A stretch of DNA of 64,000 nucleotides from CBDCVY01 sp965223245 (GCA_965223245.1 CBDCVY010000013.1:930001-994000); one strand, 5' to 3'; positions 44,657-54,486 are shown, numbered from the stretch's first letter. The notes: generated by a model not told the origin, from the sequence alone. Translations and numbers: made by a program.

Positions 44657-44741
44657 AATTGCTGAATATTTTTATTTCTGGTCTTTTTGGGGAAACTCGG
44701 CGCCAGATTTTCAATTTAAATAAATTTAACTAAAATTAGCC

Positions 44742-44766
44742 AAAATAAAAGCGGGCCTAAGCCCGC
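44742..44766 (-). terminator. Intrinsic terminator after proS
   Basis: Read leftward, GCGGGC (44766-44761) and GCCCGC (44756-44751) form a 6-bp G/C stem with a 4-nt loop, followed by a TTTTATTTT tract. It separates proS from the rimP-nusA cluster. Confidence 0.8.
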
Positions 44767-44853
44767 CTATTGCAGACCAATTAATTTTGAGAAAATTTTA
44801 CAGAATCTAGGGAGAGGATTCAAGGAAAATCGTAAATACCTAACATTTTGAAA

Positions 44854-46563
44854 CTAAAGGGTTTCAATGATACTTGGTATTGTTTCTAGTACTTCTGGGA
44901 AATCATATAGTTTGGAATCGCCGGAATGTCTGATTTTTATCTCAATTTTTCCTGCATCTAAGTTTTTGGGACCGATAATCAATTGCAAAGGAATTCCCAA
45001 TAAGTCAGCATCTTTAAGCTTTCCACCCAATCGGTCTGCTCTATCATCCAAAAGGGTTTCAATGCCAAATTTTTTGAGCGAATCATACGTTTTTAAACAG
45101 GCCTCCTGTAGAGAAGGCTCTGAAAAGTTAACTGGAATAATAGCTACTTGAAAAGGAGCAAGGGGAACTGGCCAAATAATCCCGTTACCGTCATGGTTTT
45201 GTTCAATGGCGGCAGCAGCTGTTCTTCCCACGCCTATTCCGTAGCATCCCATAAGCATAGTTTTTTCTTTTCCCTGATGATCTAAGAAATTAGATTTTAA
45301 AGCAGAACTATACTTATCTCCTAAAATGAATATATGACCAACTTCAATTCCACGACGAATTTTATAACTTCCGTCATCACATTTTGGGCAAGGATCTCCT
45401 TCTTCGATAGTTCGTAAATCGCCTGATTTCTTTACCTCAAAATCTCGACCCACCTGGACACCAGAGTAATGAGCATCCTTTGTGTTTGCGCCGGTAATAA
45501 AACTATGCATTTGAGTGACTTCTTGATCGGCATATATATTCAAGTTCAAATTAACAGGGCCTAAGAAACCAATTGGGAGGTTTGTTTTTTCTTTTACCTG
45601 TGATTCATTTGCTGGGAGAAGCCAATCACATCCGATTAAGTTTTTTAATTTTGTAGGGTGAATTTGCCTATCACCCCTCACCAATCCTGCCACAAGTCCG
45701 TTTTCTGTTTCAAAAACAATTGTCTTAACAATATTTTGAGGAGACACTTTTAAAAAATCGCTAACCTCTTCAACTGATTTTCTATTTGGAGTCTCGATTT
45801 GTTTTAGTGGTTCAGTATTTGTTGGAGTTGATGCAAGCGATGATAATTTTGAGGCTGCCTTTTCTACATTTGATGCATAATCGCATTTATCGCAAAAACC
45901 GATTTCGTCTTCCCCGGAGTCGGCGAGAACCATGAACTCGTGAGAAAAGTTTCCACCGATGGATCCTGAGTCGGCTTCAACCATTTTGAAATCCAGTCCG
46001 CATCTTTCAAAAACATTGCAATATGCCTGTCTCATTTTTTCATAAACTTCCTGTGAACTCGCTTCATCCACGTGGAAGCTATACGCATCCTTCATCATAA
46101 ATTCTCTTCCACGCATTATTCCAAAGCGAGGTCGAACTTCATCCCGAAATTTGGTTTGGATTTGGTAAAGTATAAGAGGGAGTTGTCGGTAAGACTTTAC
46201 TTCTTTTCGCACTATATCGGTAATAACTTCTTCATGAGTAGGTCCATAGCAAAACTCTCTATTATGTCTATCTTTAATTCGAAGTAACTCTTTTCCGTAC
46301 AGGCCCCAACGTCCACTTTCTTGCCACAGCTCTGCAGGTTGAATGCTGGGAAGGAAAACTTCTTGACCTCCAATATGATTCATTTCTTCCCTAATGATTT
46401 GTTCTACTTTTCTAAGAACCCGCAATCCTATTGGGAGAATTGAATAGACGCCCGAGGCAAGTTGTCGAATCATACCAGCGCGCACCATTAGCTTATGACT
46501 AATAACCTCCGCATCCGCAGGTGATTGCTTGAGTGTGGGAATAAAAATTTGAGAATAACGCAT
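44854..46563 (-). CDS. proS: Prolyl-tRNA synthetase (bacterial type)
   Basis: This 569-residue class II synthetase has motif 1 (PIGLRVLRKVEQIIREEM), motif 2 (FRDEVRPRFGIMRGREF) and motif 3 (GCYGIGVGRTAAAAIEQN). Between motifs 2 and 3 sits the YbaK-type editing domain (about residues 235-400) that clears Ala-tRNA(Pro). The length is typical of this ProS type. It follows the PEP mutase gene by 144 bp and ends before a strong terminator. Confidence 0.96.
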   Translation of the reverse strand: MRYSQIFIPTLKQSPADAEVISHKLMVRAGMIRQLASGVYSILPIGLRVLRKVEQIIREEMNHIGGQEVFLPSIQPAELWQESGRWGLYGKELLRIKDRHNREFCYGPTHEEVITDIVRKEVKSYRQLPLILYQIQTKFRDEVRPRFGIMRGREFMMKDAYSFHVDEASSQEVYEKMRQAYCNVFERCGLDFKMVEADSGSIGGNFSHEFMVLADSGEDEIGFCDKCDYASNVEKAASKLSSLASTPTNTEPLKQIETPNRKSVEEVSDFLKVSPQNIVKTIVFETENGLVAGLVRGDRQIHPTKLKNLIGCDWLLPANESQVKEKTNLPIGFLGPVNLNLNIYADQEVTQMHSFITGANTKDAHYSGVQVGRDFEVKKSGDLRTIEEGDPCPKCDDGSYKIRRGIEVGHIFILGDKYSSALKSNFLDHQGKEKTMLMGCYGIGVGRTAAAAIEQNHDGNGIIWPVPLAPFQVAIIPVNFSEPSLQEACLKTYDSLKKFGIETLLDDRADRLGGKLKDADLLGIPLQLIIGPKNLDAGKIEIKIRHSGDSKLYDFPEVLETIPSIIETL

Positions 46564-46707
46564 AAATATTTAGTTAATGATTAGATTAAGCATCAAATTA
46601 ATATTCTAATCGTAAATAAAATGTACCCAGCATCGAGCCAAAATTAGGCACTAAGGATTTAGAAATAATAAATTTGTCCTTAAACTTTTAATGGGAAAGC
46701 GCGGAGG

Positions 46708-48453
46708 TTATACAGGTGTATTAGTGGAATACAACTCCCGAGCTAATTCAATATCTTGCGGAAAGTGTATTTCCAACCAACCTTTGTGGATTTCTAAGTA
46801 ATGTATATCAAAGCCACGATCTACCATTTCTTGAAGCAGGTCCGTAAATCGAAACTTAGAAATATCCTCGGCTTCTTGGATTTTTCCGACATGATTTTTG
46901 ACGCAATCATCATAAGTGTTTAAAAAATGCTCAGCTCCCCTTGGGGAAAACTTTGCCAACCCAACAAATTCATGGGTAGAGATGCTTGAGTCAATTCTCT
47001 TGCCGATTTTAGCAACTGTATTTTGATAGTCAAAGTTAATGTTGCGGCGGAGGCGATTTTTTTTATTTTTACTTACAACAAAATCTTGTATTTTTCCAGG
47101 GGTAGGCCCAAGGTATTGAATGGAATTGTCAACAACCACTACAATGTCTTCTTTACAAGCTAATAATTGATTGAATATATTCTCAGCGACTAATAAATCG
47201 GAATATAAAACCAGAAATCCATTTTGTAGCTTATTTTTGGCCGCTAAAATTGAATGAAGCTCAGTTCCTTTTTCATAGCCAGAGTGATGTATAAAGTTAA
47301 CACCTTCGGCGCTCATTTTGTCATTCTCATACCCGGTGATAACATTAATATCGGTTAAGAAGTTTGCGTTAAGAGCTTCAATTTGTCTTTTAAGTAAAGT
47401 TTTTCCTGAAATTTCAAGCATTGCCTTCGGGATTTTTCCAATGGTAGATTGAAGATCAGGGGCAGAGCCTGCAGCAGGAATAATTACAGGAGTGTTTTTG
47501 TTGGAGACATCCTGCTTGTCTTTTTCTTTTACATCTAAAAAACCGACTGCTTCAAAAATTTCTTTTACAGGTGTACAAAAAGGGTCTGCTTCAAAAGATC
47601 GTTGATTTAACAATATGGATCTTGTCGTATCCATCATGGCCTTATAAGCTGACCGTAAAAGATGGTTTGCATAAATAATAATTTGGAATCCTGATTTTTG
47701 TAATTCTGATTCCACAATATTATTATAAGTAGTGGGTACACAAACAAGTGGTTTGTTTATTCCTAACTCGGCTTGAAGATCTTGATATTTTTGTGCGAAC
47801 TCTAAGATTTCTCCGGGATCCTTGGATTTTGAATGAATCATTATCCCATCTGCGCCTGCGGTTAAATATGCACGCGCTCTTTGGAGAGCATCTTTTAACC
47901 CTGTACCGGCAATTAGACTTTCCAGCCGAGCGATAATCATAAAATCTGGCGTCATTTGAACTTCTTTACCTCGGCGAATTTTATGAGCGAATACTTCGGG
48001 TTCTTGCAAGGACTGATTGGTTCCGGCTTCTAAACTGTTCCTCTTAGGAAATACTTTGTCCTCGATAATGACAGCTGAAACTCCAGCACGCTCTAACTTT
48101 GAAACGGTATATTCAAAAATATTTGGGTCTCCCCCTGTATCGCCATCCACTATCATGGGTTTACGTGTGACTGCTAGAATTTCATTGATTGTATGAAATC
48201 GAGAATCAAAGGAAATTACTTCTATATCCGGGTGACCTTTTGATGCCGAGTCTGTTAGGCTACTTTCCCATATCGCATCAAATTCTCTGATAATGGTATC
48301 ATTTTCAAATGTTCCCTCAATGCGTGCACTATCAGCAATAATGCCGCTAAGTCCATTGTGGGCTTCCATAACTCGAACAAGTTTTCCCTGATTTAATAAG
48401 GTTCTTAACTTGTTGCGTCTGTCTTCAGGTAATATTTTACTTAATAGAGTCAT
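46708..48453 (-). CDS. Phosphoenolpyruvate mutase fused to a nucleotidyltransferase
   Basis: The 581-residue protein has an N-terminal isocitrate-lyase/PEP-mutase domain (about residues 10-300). It carries GDTGGDP and the mutase signature EDKVFPKRNSL, matching EDK-x5-NS, which separates true PEP mutases from related lyases. From about residue 320 there is a NTP-transferase domain (VIIPAAGS, KIPKAML, VLYSDLLV) similar to phosphonate cytidylyltransferases. The usual GxGxRL loop is altered (AAGSAPDLQ). It should make phosphonopyruvate and activate a phosphonate headgroup with CTP. No phosphonopyruvate decarboxylase is in the window. It overlaps the small upstream gene by 17 bp. Confidence 0.85.
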   Translation of the reverse strand: MTLLSKILPEDRRNKLRTLLNQGKLVRVMEAHNGLSGIIADSARIEGTFENDTIIREFDAIWESSLTDSASKGHPDIEVISFDSRFHTINEILAVTRKPMIVDGDTGGDPNIFEYTVSKLERAGVSAVIIEDKVFPKRNSLEAGTNQSLQEPEVFAHKIRRGKEVQMTPDFMIIARLESLIAGTGLKDALQRARAYLTAGADGIMIHSKSKDPGEILEFAQKYQDLQAELGINKPLVCVPTTYNNIVESELQKSGFQIIIYANHLLRSAYKAMMDTTRSILLNQRSFEADPFCTPVKEIFEAVGFLDVKEKDKQDVSNKNTPVIIPAAGSAPDLQSTIGKIPKAMLEISGKTLLKRQIEALNANFLTDINVITGYENDKMSAEGVNFIHHSGYEKGTELHSILAAKNKLQNGFLVLYSDLLVAENIFNQLLACKEDIVVVVDNSIQYLGPTPGKIQDFVVSKNKKNRLRRNINFDYQNTVAKIGKRIDSSISTHEFVGLAKFSPRGAEHFLNTYDDCVKNHVGKIQEAEDISKFRFTDLLQEMVDRGFDIHYLEIHKGWLEIHFPQDIELARELYSTNTPV

Positions 48454-48745
48454 TTATTTGCGTCTCAAAATTTTGGGGATTTAGATATTCCCTTATCCAT
48501 GAAGCGACATAAATTTCTTCGGTTTCGTAATGATCAAAGGCTTTTAATACAATTTCCATTTGGTTCAATATTGGAAGCTTTTTATCCAAAAGAACCAGCC
48601 CTTTTCCGTTTAATTTACAGTATCCGCTTTGAATGGGGATATCTTCATTAGAAAGGTTAAAATATTGGATAGCAATTCCTAATTTATCCGCAACCGATTT
48701 TAAATCTTCCCAACGCTGGTCGTTATCGTATGTATTGGTCAACAT
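48437..48745 (-). CDS. Small conserved-type protein of unknown function
   Basis: This 102-residue protein has the pattern GYCKLNGKGLVLLDKKLP followed by a helix QMEIVLKAFDHYETEEIYV and a terminal WIREYLN. This matches a family of short uncharacterised bacterial proteins I know only by sequence. There is no signal peptide or membrane helix. It overlaps the PEP mutase gene by 17 bp, so the two are translationally coupled. A link with phosphonate synthesis is possible but unproved, since these proteins also occur without it. Confidence 0.6.
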   Translation of the reverse strand: MLTNTYDNDQRWEDLKSVADKLGIAIQYFNLSNEDIPIQSGYCKLNGKGLVLLDKKLPILNQMEIVLKAFDHYETEEIYVASWIREYLNPQNFETQINDSIK

Positions 48746-48773
48746 AAAGTTATTATAAACTATTGAAAATAAG

Positions 48774-50144
48774 CTAATTAATTATCCTCATGATATCATT
48801 GTAGAAGGCAAAAATCATCAGAGATATGAGCATAAATAATCCTACCTGTGATGCTCGTTCTCGGTTTTTCTCGCTGACGGGGCGACCTTTGATCATTTCA
48901 ATTATAAAGAAAAAGATATGACCCCCATCTAAGATAGGAATCGGTAAAAGATTTAATAACCCTAAGTTTATACTTAGAAGGGCGGTTAATCGAATGAGTT
49001 CATTAAAGCCTTGCTTAGCCTGGTCACCATAAATTTGGAAAATCAGAATTGGACCACCAATACTTTCAGCGGATATTGATCCCAAAATCATTTTCTTAAT
49101 ACTAGTGAAAATTAAATATATTAATTTCCCGGTTTCAACAAAAGAACGTTTAATCGCTCCAAAAAAACCATATTGCTCAAGAATTAAGTCTCCCGTAATT
49201 GCAATCCCTAGCCAGCCCAACTCAATTTTATTGCCTTTTTCATCTTGTATGATTTTAGATTCAGGAGTCACCTTAATTTCTAAATCTAATTCTCCTCGTT
49301 TAATAAGAACACTTAGCTCTTTCCCAGCCTTGTCTTTCGTAGTTTCTTTGAGGTCGGTCCAACTGCGGATTTTGGTTCCATCAATTGAAACTAATTGATC
49401 TCCTTCTTGCAACCCTGCTTTATGAGCAGCTGAGCCCTCTTTGATGTAACTTATATTATGAACTAAAGGGTTTATGCCAATTAGCCCAACTCTTTCTTTT
49501 TCCCCAAATAAATCCGGAACTTCTTCAGTAACGGGAGTGATGCCTACTTCAAAAAGTTCTTTTTTATTTCTTTCGATTAAAAACTTTAGCTCCTTATCTG
49601 GAGAATTGCGAACAATTTTTACAAGGCGATCCCAAAACTGGATGGGTTGCCCCTCCACTTCCACTATGCGATCACCAGATTTTAAGCCGGCTTTTAAGGC
49701 AGGAGAAGAGTCTCTTACAGTTCCAATAGTAGTCCCTAAGGTAGACACTCCATTCATGTAAACAACAACATAAATTGCTATAGCAAATAATATATTAAAT
49801 AAGGGGCCGGCGAATGCAATGGCTAACCGATGAAGGACCGGTGCTGTTGAAAAAGAACCTTTGTTGTCCTCCAGTTCTTCTCCCGGGTCTTCTCCTTTCA
49901 TTTTTACATAACCACCTAGTGGAATGGCGGCGATTAAATATTCAGTCCCTGATTTGGTAAATCCTAATAGTTTAGGACCAAACCCTAGGGCAAATTTTTC
50001 GACTATGACCCCACATTTTCTAGCAACCAGAAAATGCCCAAGCTCATGTACAAAGATTAATGCTGCCAACCCGGCGAGAAACACCAGCATCTTTGTACCA
50101 AAAGCAAAAATAGATTCTAATGAAAAAACAGCTGTTTCTATCAT
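48774..50144 (-). CDS. rseP: RIP zinc metalloprotease RseP
   Basis: This 456-residue intramembrane protease has the zinc motif H33-E34-L-G-H37 in the first helix, two tandem PDZ domains (about 125-205 and 215-300) and the C-terminal LPIPILDGGHIFF with the third ligand. It cleaves anti-sigma factors or leftover signal peptides. The second PDZ carries GLQEGDQLVSIDG. It follows lolA by only 2 bp, an envelope-biogenesis pairing. Confidence 0.95.
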   Translation of the reverse strand: MIETAVFSLESIFAFGTKMLVFLAGLAALIFVHELGHFLVARKCGVIVEKFALGFGPKLLGFTKSGTEYLIAAIPLGGYVKMKGEDPGEELEDNKGSFSTAPVLHRLAIAFAGPLFNILFAIAIYVVVYMNGVSTLGTTIGTVRDSSPALKAGLKSGDRIVEVEGQPIQFWDRLVKIVRNSPDKELKFLIERNKKELFEVGITPVTEEVPDLFGEKERVGLIGINPLVHNISYIKEGSAAHKAGLQEGDQLVSIDGTKIRSWTDLKETTKDKAGKELSVLIKRGELDLEIKVTPESKIIQDEKGNKIELGWLGIAITGDLILEQYGFFGAIKRSFVETGKLIYLIFTSIKKMILGSISAESIGGPILIFQIYGDQAKQGFNELIRLTALLSINLGLLNLLPIPILDGGHIFFFIIEMIKGRPVSEKNRERASQVGLFMLISLMIFAFYNDIMRIIN

Positions 50145-50146
50145 AA

Positions 50147-50827
50147 TTAGTTTGAGTTTTTGTCTGAAGAAGTGAAGTCAATCAACTCTACACCTGGCGG
50201 AACCTGGAATCTAAAAGTCTCATCAGGAGTATCGGGATTGATCATAATATTTGTAAAGATCATTTCTGTTTGGTTGCCTAGTTTATCGTAAACTCGGGAG
50301 CCAATTATCTGATAACTACTATTGTCCGCAAATATTGTCATCCGGTCAATATTATCATTTGATTCTTTTGGAATTAATTCCACCTGTATTGATTCTTTGT
50401 TATGGGTTACTTTTCCAATATTAAACGCTTCGGTTAGTTTTCCTTTTCCCGCAAGAAAAAGAGCAGGAGTATTGGAAGAATAAATGCTTTCTATTTGCAT
50501 TTTCGTAACTTGGCGTTCTTCAGGTAAGTATAGCCAAAGCGCTTTGGCATCACTAATCAGTATTTGTGGATCGGGTGCGGTGTAATCCCATTTCATGCGT
50601 CCAGGTTTTTTGATAATAACTTTGCCTTTTGCAGTTTGTGTTTGCCCCATGACTTTGAGAAAAGACTTTTGGATGAAATCCGCTTTAAATGTTTGCGTGG
50701 CATCATACCGCTTTTGAATTGCATTAATGACGTTCTTCGATTCATTTGCGTATAAGTTTTGAGACACCGTGAAAAAAATAAAAACCATTATTAAATACTG
50801 ATTATTTTTATGCTTTAAGGAAAACAT
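50147..50827 (-). CDS. lolA: Outer-membrane lipoprotein carrier LolA
   Basis: The 226-residue protein has a signal peptide ending near LYANE (residue ~28) and the LolA beta-barrel pattern. It contains TFKADFIQKSF, GKVIIKKPGRMKWDY and LWLYLPEERQVTK, which form the hydrophobic cavity that ferries lipoproteins across the periplasm. Its presence confirms an outer membrane. It lies between purN and rseP with very short gaps. Confidence 0.9.
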   Translation of the reverse strand: MFSLKHKNNQYLIMVFIFFTVSQNLYANESKNVINAIQKRYDATQTFKADFIQKSFLKVMGQTQTAKGKVIIKKPGRMKWDYTAPDPQILISDAKALWLYLPEERQVTKMQIESIYSSNTPALFLAGKGKLTEAFNIGKVTHNKESIQVELIPKESNDNIDRMTIFADNSSYQIIGSRVYDKLGNQTEMIFTNIMINPDTPDETFRFQVPPGVELIDFTSSDKNSN

Positions 50828-50838
50828 TTATTATCTTC

Positions 50839-51453
50839 TTATTGGAAATTCACTTTTCTGTTAATTATCTTGATTTTCTTTTCTGCGATTAATTTAATGG
50901 CCTCAGGGTAAATTTTATGCTCCTGTTCTAGGATTCGGTTTGCTAACGATTCTTCATTATCATTGTCCAAAACAGGAACGACTGCTTGAAGAATAATCGG
51001 TCCTGAGTCAACCTCTTCATTTACATAGTGGACGGTACACCCTGAAAACTTTACTCCATAATCAATTGCTTTTTGCTGTACATTGAGGCCTGGGAAAGCA
51101 GGGAGTAGGGAAGGGTGAATATTAATAATTTTATTGGGAAACGATTGAATGAACTCTTTACCCAGAATTTTCATATAGCCTGCTAAGCAGATAAGATCTA
51201 CTTTATGTTTTTTTAATTCAGCTACCAAAGCTAAATCAAAATCTGATTTTGAATTGAAGTTCTTAGGGTTAACAAAAATTGACTTAATTCCATGGCTCTT
51301 TCCTCTATCTAAAGCTGGTGCATCCTTTTTATTGCTTAAAATGATTTCAATTTTTGCAGGAATATGGCCACATGAGATTTGATCTATGATTGCTTGTAAA
51401 TTTGTTCCACGTCCAGAAACTAAGACGCCAATTTTAAAAACATCCGAGGCCAT
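50839..51453 (-). CDS. purN: Phosphoribosylglycinamide formyltransferase
   Basis: This 204-residue enzyme transfers a formyl group from 10-formyl-THF to GAR in purine synthesis. The phosphate loop SGRGTNLQAIID, the catalytic NIHPSLLPAFPG (N and H) and the GCTVHYVNEEVDSGPII block with the catalytic D are intact. It sits between the LpxC fusion gene and lolA in a run of minus-strand genes with short gaps. Confidence 0.95.
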   Translation of the reverse strand: MASDVFKIGVLVSGRGTNLQAIIDQISCGHIPAKIEIILSNKKDAPALDRGKSHGIKSIFVNPKNFNSKSDFDLALVAELKKHKVDLICLAGYMKILGKEFIQSFPNKIINIHPSLLPAFPGLNVQQKAIDYGVKFSGCTVHYVNEEVDSGPIILQAVVPVLDNDNEESLANRILEQEHKIYPEAIKLIAEKKIKIINRKVNFQ

Positions 51454-51525
51454 TTTTGGTGCAATCCCAAAGAGTTTAAAGGTAAAGATTAAATGAAAGT
51501 TGTTAGCTAGCGAAAGGAATTTCCC

Positions 51526-53739
51526 TTAAACAGCAACGGGTTGTAGAATATCTGCTTGTATTTGCTTTAACAAGCCAATATTTTGAGTATGGCCTGATTT
51601 ATGGGCTTTTATATAACCTCGTATAGGTCTGCCAAGTAGATAAAAGTCTCCCAAAATATCTAAGATTTTGTGTCGAGCAAATTCATTGTCGTAGCGCAAT
51701 TTCGTGTTCAATACTTTTTGGTCTCCCAGAAGTATAAAGTTGTCTAATTTCCCTCCCGCACCAAATCCCATTTTTGTTAATTGCGCAACCTCTTCTACAA
51801 ATCCAAAAGTTCTTGCAGGAGCAATTTCTTCTTTAAATCCTTTAGGATCATCGAACTCAAAGGTGTGATCCATGACTCCAATGGGTGCAGGATATTCCAT
51901 ATGGTAAGAAACTTTGAAACCATCGTAGGGTTCAATGCTGATAGAAGGGCCAATACCGTCTTCCGCTCCATATTTATACGTTTTATCAATTACTAATTCG
52001 TCCATAAGTTCGTCTTGCTCTTCAAATTCGCCGTCTTCAATTAATTGACAAAAATCTTTTGCCGAACCATCCATTACCGGGGCCTCATCACTGATCTTAA
52101 TAAGAAGGTTTGAAATGCGATACATATGCAGGGTTGCCATTATATGTTCAATGGTCAAAACAGAAGAATATCCCTTTTTCAGACAAGTGGCGTAATCAGT
52201 AGATTGAACATTTTCTAAGCGAGCGGGAATGGTATCTCCACTAGAAATATCACCGAATACGATTCCACTACCAGTTGGCATGGGTTGCATGATTAACCCT
52301 GTTTTTATTCCGGAGTGTAACCCATGACCACAAAGCACAACACTGCGTTTAAGAGTTCTTTGGAATTGATGTTGAGGCGAACCACTTTCGGTAACAGTTA
52401 ATGGCAGAACAATATTATGTTGCTGAAGTTTAGTTTTTAGTTTGGCAGCATCTGTTTTTAAGGCCTTGCTTGTTTGTTCTAAATTCCATTTGTTTTTCCT
52501 TAGATGGTGAATTATGAATTCGCGCTCCCAACTTCGTTCCGCCTCTTGTAACGAGTCAAAGCTTTCAAAAACAGACTTATCCCAATGTTGCTCTAAATTG
52601 CGAATCGATTCGGGTAAGTCATGAAATCGAATGGGATCTTTTGAGGGAACCTTTGAAGAAAGTTGATCTAAAACCTTCCTTAATTCTTTTAAGTTTTCGG
52701 GCCATTCATATCCCATTAGTGCCTTAAGTGCCTCTTCCGAAATATCTCTAGGGCTGACCCCATTTTCTTCAGCCTGTTCAGCAAAATATTTTTCCACTAG
52801 GTTGGGAATGAGAGCTGAGTTTTCCCTCAAAGGAGAAATGGTTAACTGGTTTTTATTAAAAAACTGATATAGGTCTTTATTGAATTTACCTTCATCAACC
52901 AGCTCTTGTAAATTTTGAGTCGTAGAAGCAAAAATTCGATTAGGAAGTAGTTCTAAGTTGGTGCTTCCTTCACATTCTTTATTTGCCAAAACTTCTGCTA
53001 ATTTTTCTTGAAGGGTTTTGTTTAGTCCTTCAATATTTTTTAAGTAGATTGATCTAGGATTGTGAGAAGTTTCGTTTTCTTTGTTTGTTGTTTTTGATTT
53101 TCGAGTAGATATAAATAATTCTGATTGGACAGCAGATTTGGTTCGAATGGCACAATTTACTTTAACTAACGGATATTGAGAATTTTTACTTTCATTATGA
53201 ATAGCTTGTGCAATAAATTCTTTTGCTGTACCAATCTCTCCTGTGATTAAAACAGGTTTATTATTTTTCGAGGCATCATTGATTCCTCTTTTTACATCGA
53301 CCATAAGTTGGAAACAATGAGGAAGCTCTTGTTTCCCTAAAGAATTTTTACCATTGGAATGGAATCTGGTTTTTTGTAGTTGGAGAGCTTTTTCTACTGA
53401 TTGGACTAATTCATCCAATGAGAAAGGCTTTTCTATAAAATCATATGCTCCCAACTTAGTGGCCTTAACAGCTGTATCAACTGTCCCATGACCAGACATA
53501 ACTAGCACTTCTATTTCAGGATGGTAAGTTTTTACGGTTTTCAAAACTTCAATACCATCCATTCCAGGAATCCAAATATCGAGAAGAATCAACTCCGGCG
53601 GGTCTTCCTGGATCATTTCTAAGGCAGTAATTCCATCCTCCGCAGTGGTAATTTCATAACCTTCATCTTTTAGAATATCTTGAAGAGAAGATACAATATT
53701 TTTTTCGTCGTCAACGATTAAAATTCTTTCTTTAGACAA
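51526..53739 (-). CDS. lpxC: Response regulator with degenerate AAA+ domain fused to LpxC deacetylase
   Basis: This 737-residue fusion has four parts. Residues 1-120 are a CheY-like receiver with the phospho-acceptor D54 and K104. Residues ~140-380 resemble a sigma54-activator AAA+ domain that is dead: Walker A reads GEIGTAKE, Walker B reads SIYLKNIEGL without its acidic pair, GAFTGA is gone and the arginine-finger stretch reads FNKDLYQFF. Residues ~400-445 are a worn Fis-type helix-turn-helix. Residues ~464-737 are LpxC with E531/H532, H690, D694 and H717 intact and ARTFGF, KSGH conserved. LpxC removes the acetyl group from UDP-acyl-GlcNAc, the committed lipid A step. TTG 53739 is chosen for its GGAGG 5 nt upstream. 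Confidence 0.9.
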   Translation of the reverse strand: MSKERILIVDDEKNIVSSLQDILKDEGYEITTAEDGITALEMIQEDPPELILLDIWIPGMDGIEVLKTVKTYHPEIEVLVMSGHGTVDTAVKATKLGAYDFIEKPFSLDELVQSVEKALQLQKTRFHSNGKNSLGKQELPHCFQLMVDVKRGINDASKNNKPVLITGEIGTAKEFIAQAIHNESKNSQYPLVKVNCAIRTKSAVQSELFISTRKSKTTNKENETSHNPRSIYLKNIEGLNKTLQEKLAEVLANKECEGSTNLELLPNRIFASTTQNLQELVDEGKFNKDLYQFFNKNQLTISPLRENSALIPNLVEKYFAEQAEENGVSPRDISEEALKALMGYEWPENLKELRKVLDQLSSKVPSKDPIRFHDLPESIRNLEQHWDKSVFESFDSLQEAERSWEREFIIHHLRKNKWNLEQTSKALKTDAAKLKTKLQQHNIVLPLTVTESGSPQHQFQRTLKRSVVLCGHGLHSGIKTGLIMQPMPTGSGIVFGDISSGDTIPARLENVQSTDYATCLKKGYSSVLTIEHIMATLHMYRISNLLIKISDEAPVMDGSAKDFCQLIEDGEFEEQDELMDELVIDKTYKYGAEDGIGPSISIEPYDGFKVSYHMEYPAPIGVMDHTFEFDDPKGFKEEIAPARTFGFVEEVAQLTKMGFGAGGKLDNFILLGDQKVLNTKLRYDNEFARHKILDILGDFYLLGRPIRGYIKAHKSGHTQNIGLLKQIQADILQPVAV

Positions 53740-53781
53740 GGAAACCTCCAAGTTGGGGAGTCATCAATGATGGGGTTTAAG

Positions 53782-54459
53782 TTAACCTGCCTGAGCAGGT
53801 TCAACTAGATTTGAAAAAACATATTCCTCGTTCTTTTCAAAATCAAAATAAAAAATAGGTTTTCCAGCTTTTAAAAAGTTTTTTTCATATTTTGTCTGAG
53901 GAATTCCATTTCTAACGTGGGAAAACCCACTTTTATTGTTAACATTTCGTAAATTAGGTTCATCTTCTAAATAAGATAACATTTCTGTGGCATAAGGTTC
54001 AAAATCTGTAGCAATTTTTAATGTTCCCCCTGGGCCAAGTTTTTGCGCTAGCACATTAATAAATCCTGGCTTAATCAATCTACGTTTAATGTGTCTTTTT
54101 TTGGGCCATGGGTCTGGAAAATTAATATAAATTTCATCCAATTCTCCATCTTGAAATAAAACAGGTACTCTTTCATTTGCATCACCGTAAATAATTCGCA
54201 CGTTAGAAATTTGAAAACGATCTAATTTCATAATCGTTTTGCGAATGCCCTTATGATAAAAGTCTAAGCCTAAGTAATTGCTATTTGGGTCACATACAGC
54301 CATATCTAATAAAAACTTTCCATTACCAAAACCAATCTCTAACTTTAGAGGTCTTTGATGTTTAAAGTTCTCAGTCCAATCGGGATACTCATCAGTGTCC
54401 ACAAAATAAGGGTGACCTGAGGCTATTTGCTCAAAGGGAATTAATGGTTTTGAGGACAT
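53782..54459 (-). CDS. trmB: tRNA (guanine-N7)-methyltransferase TrmB
   Basis: This 225-residue SAM enzyme methylates G46 of tRNAs. It has the SAM loop LEIGFGNGKFLLDMA, LGLDFYHKGI and the catalytic INFPDPWPKKRHIKRR with the conserved D, followed by TDFEPYATEML. The C-terminus is standard. The gene lies between greA (27 bp away) and the LpxC fusion (42 bp) in the same direction. Confidence 0.95.
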   Translation of the reverse strand: MSSKPLIPFEQIASGHPYFVDTDEYPDWTENFKHQRPLKLEIGFGNGKFLLDMAVCDPNSNYLGLDFYHKGIRKTIMKLDRFQISNVRIIYGDANERVPVLFQDGELDEIYINFPDPWPKKRHIKRRLIKPGFINVLAQKLGPGGTLKIATDFEPYATEMLSYLEDEPNLRNVNNKSGFSHVRNGIPQTKYEKNFLKAGKPIFYFDFEKNEEYVFSNLVEPAQAG

Positions 54460-54486
54460 TAGTTTTTGTTGATAAGATTTATTTTA

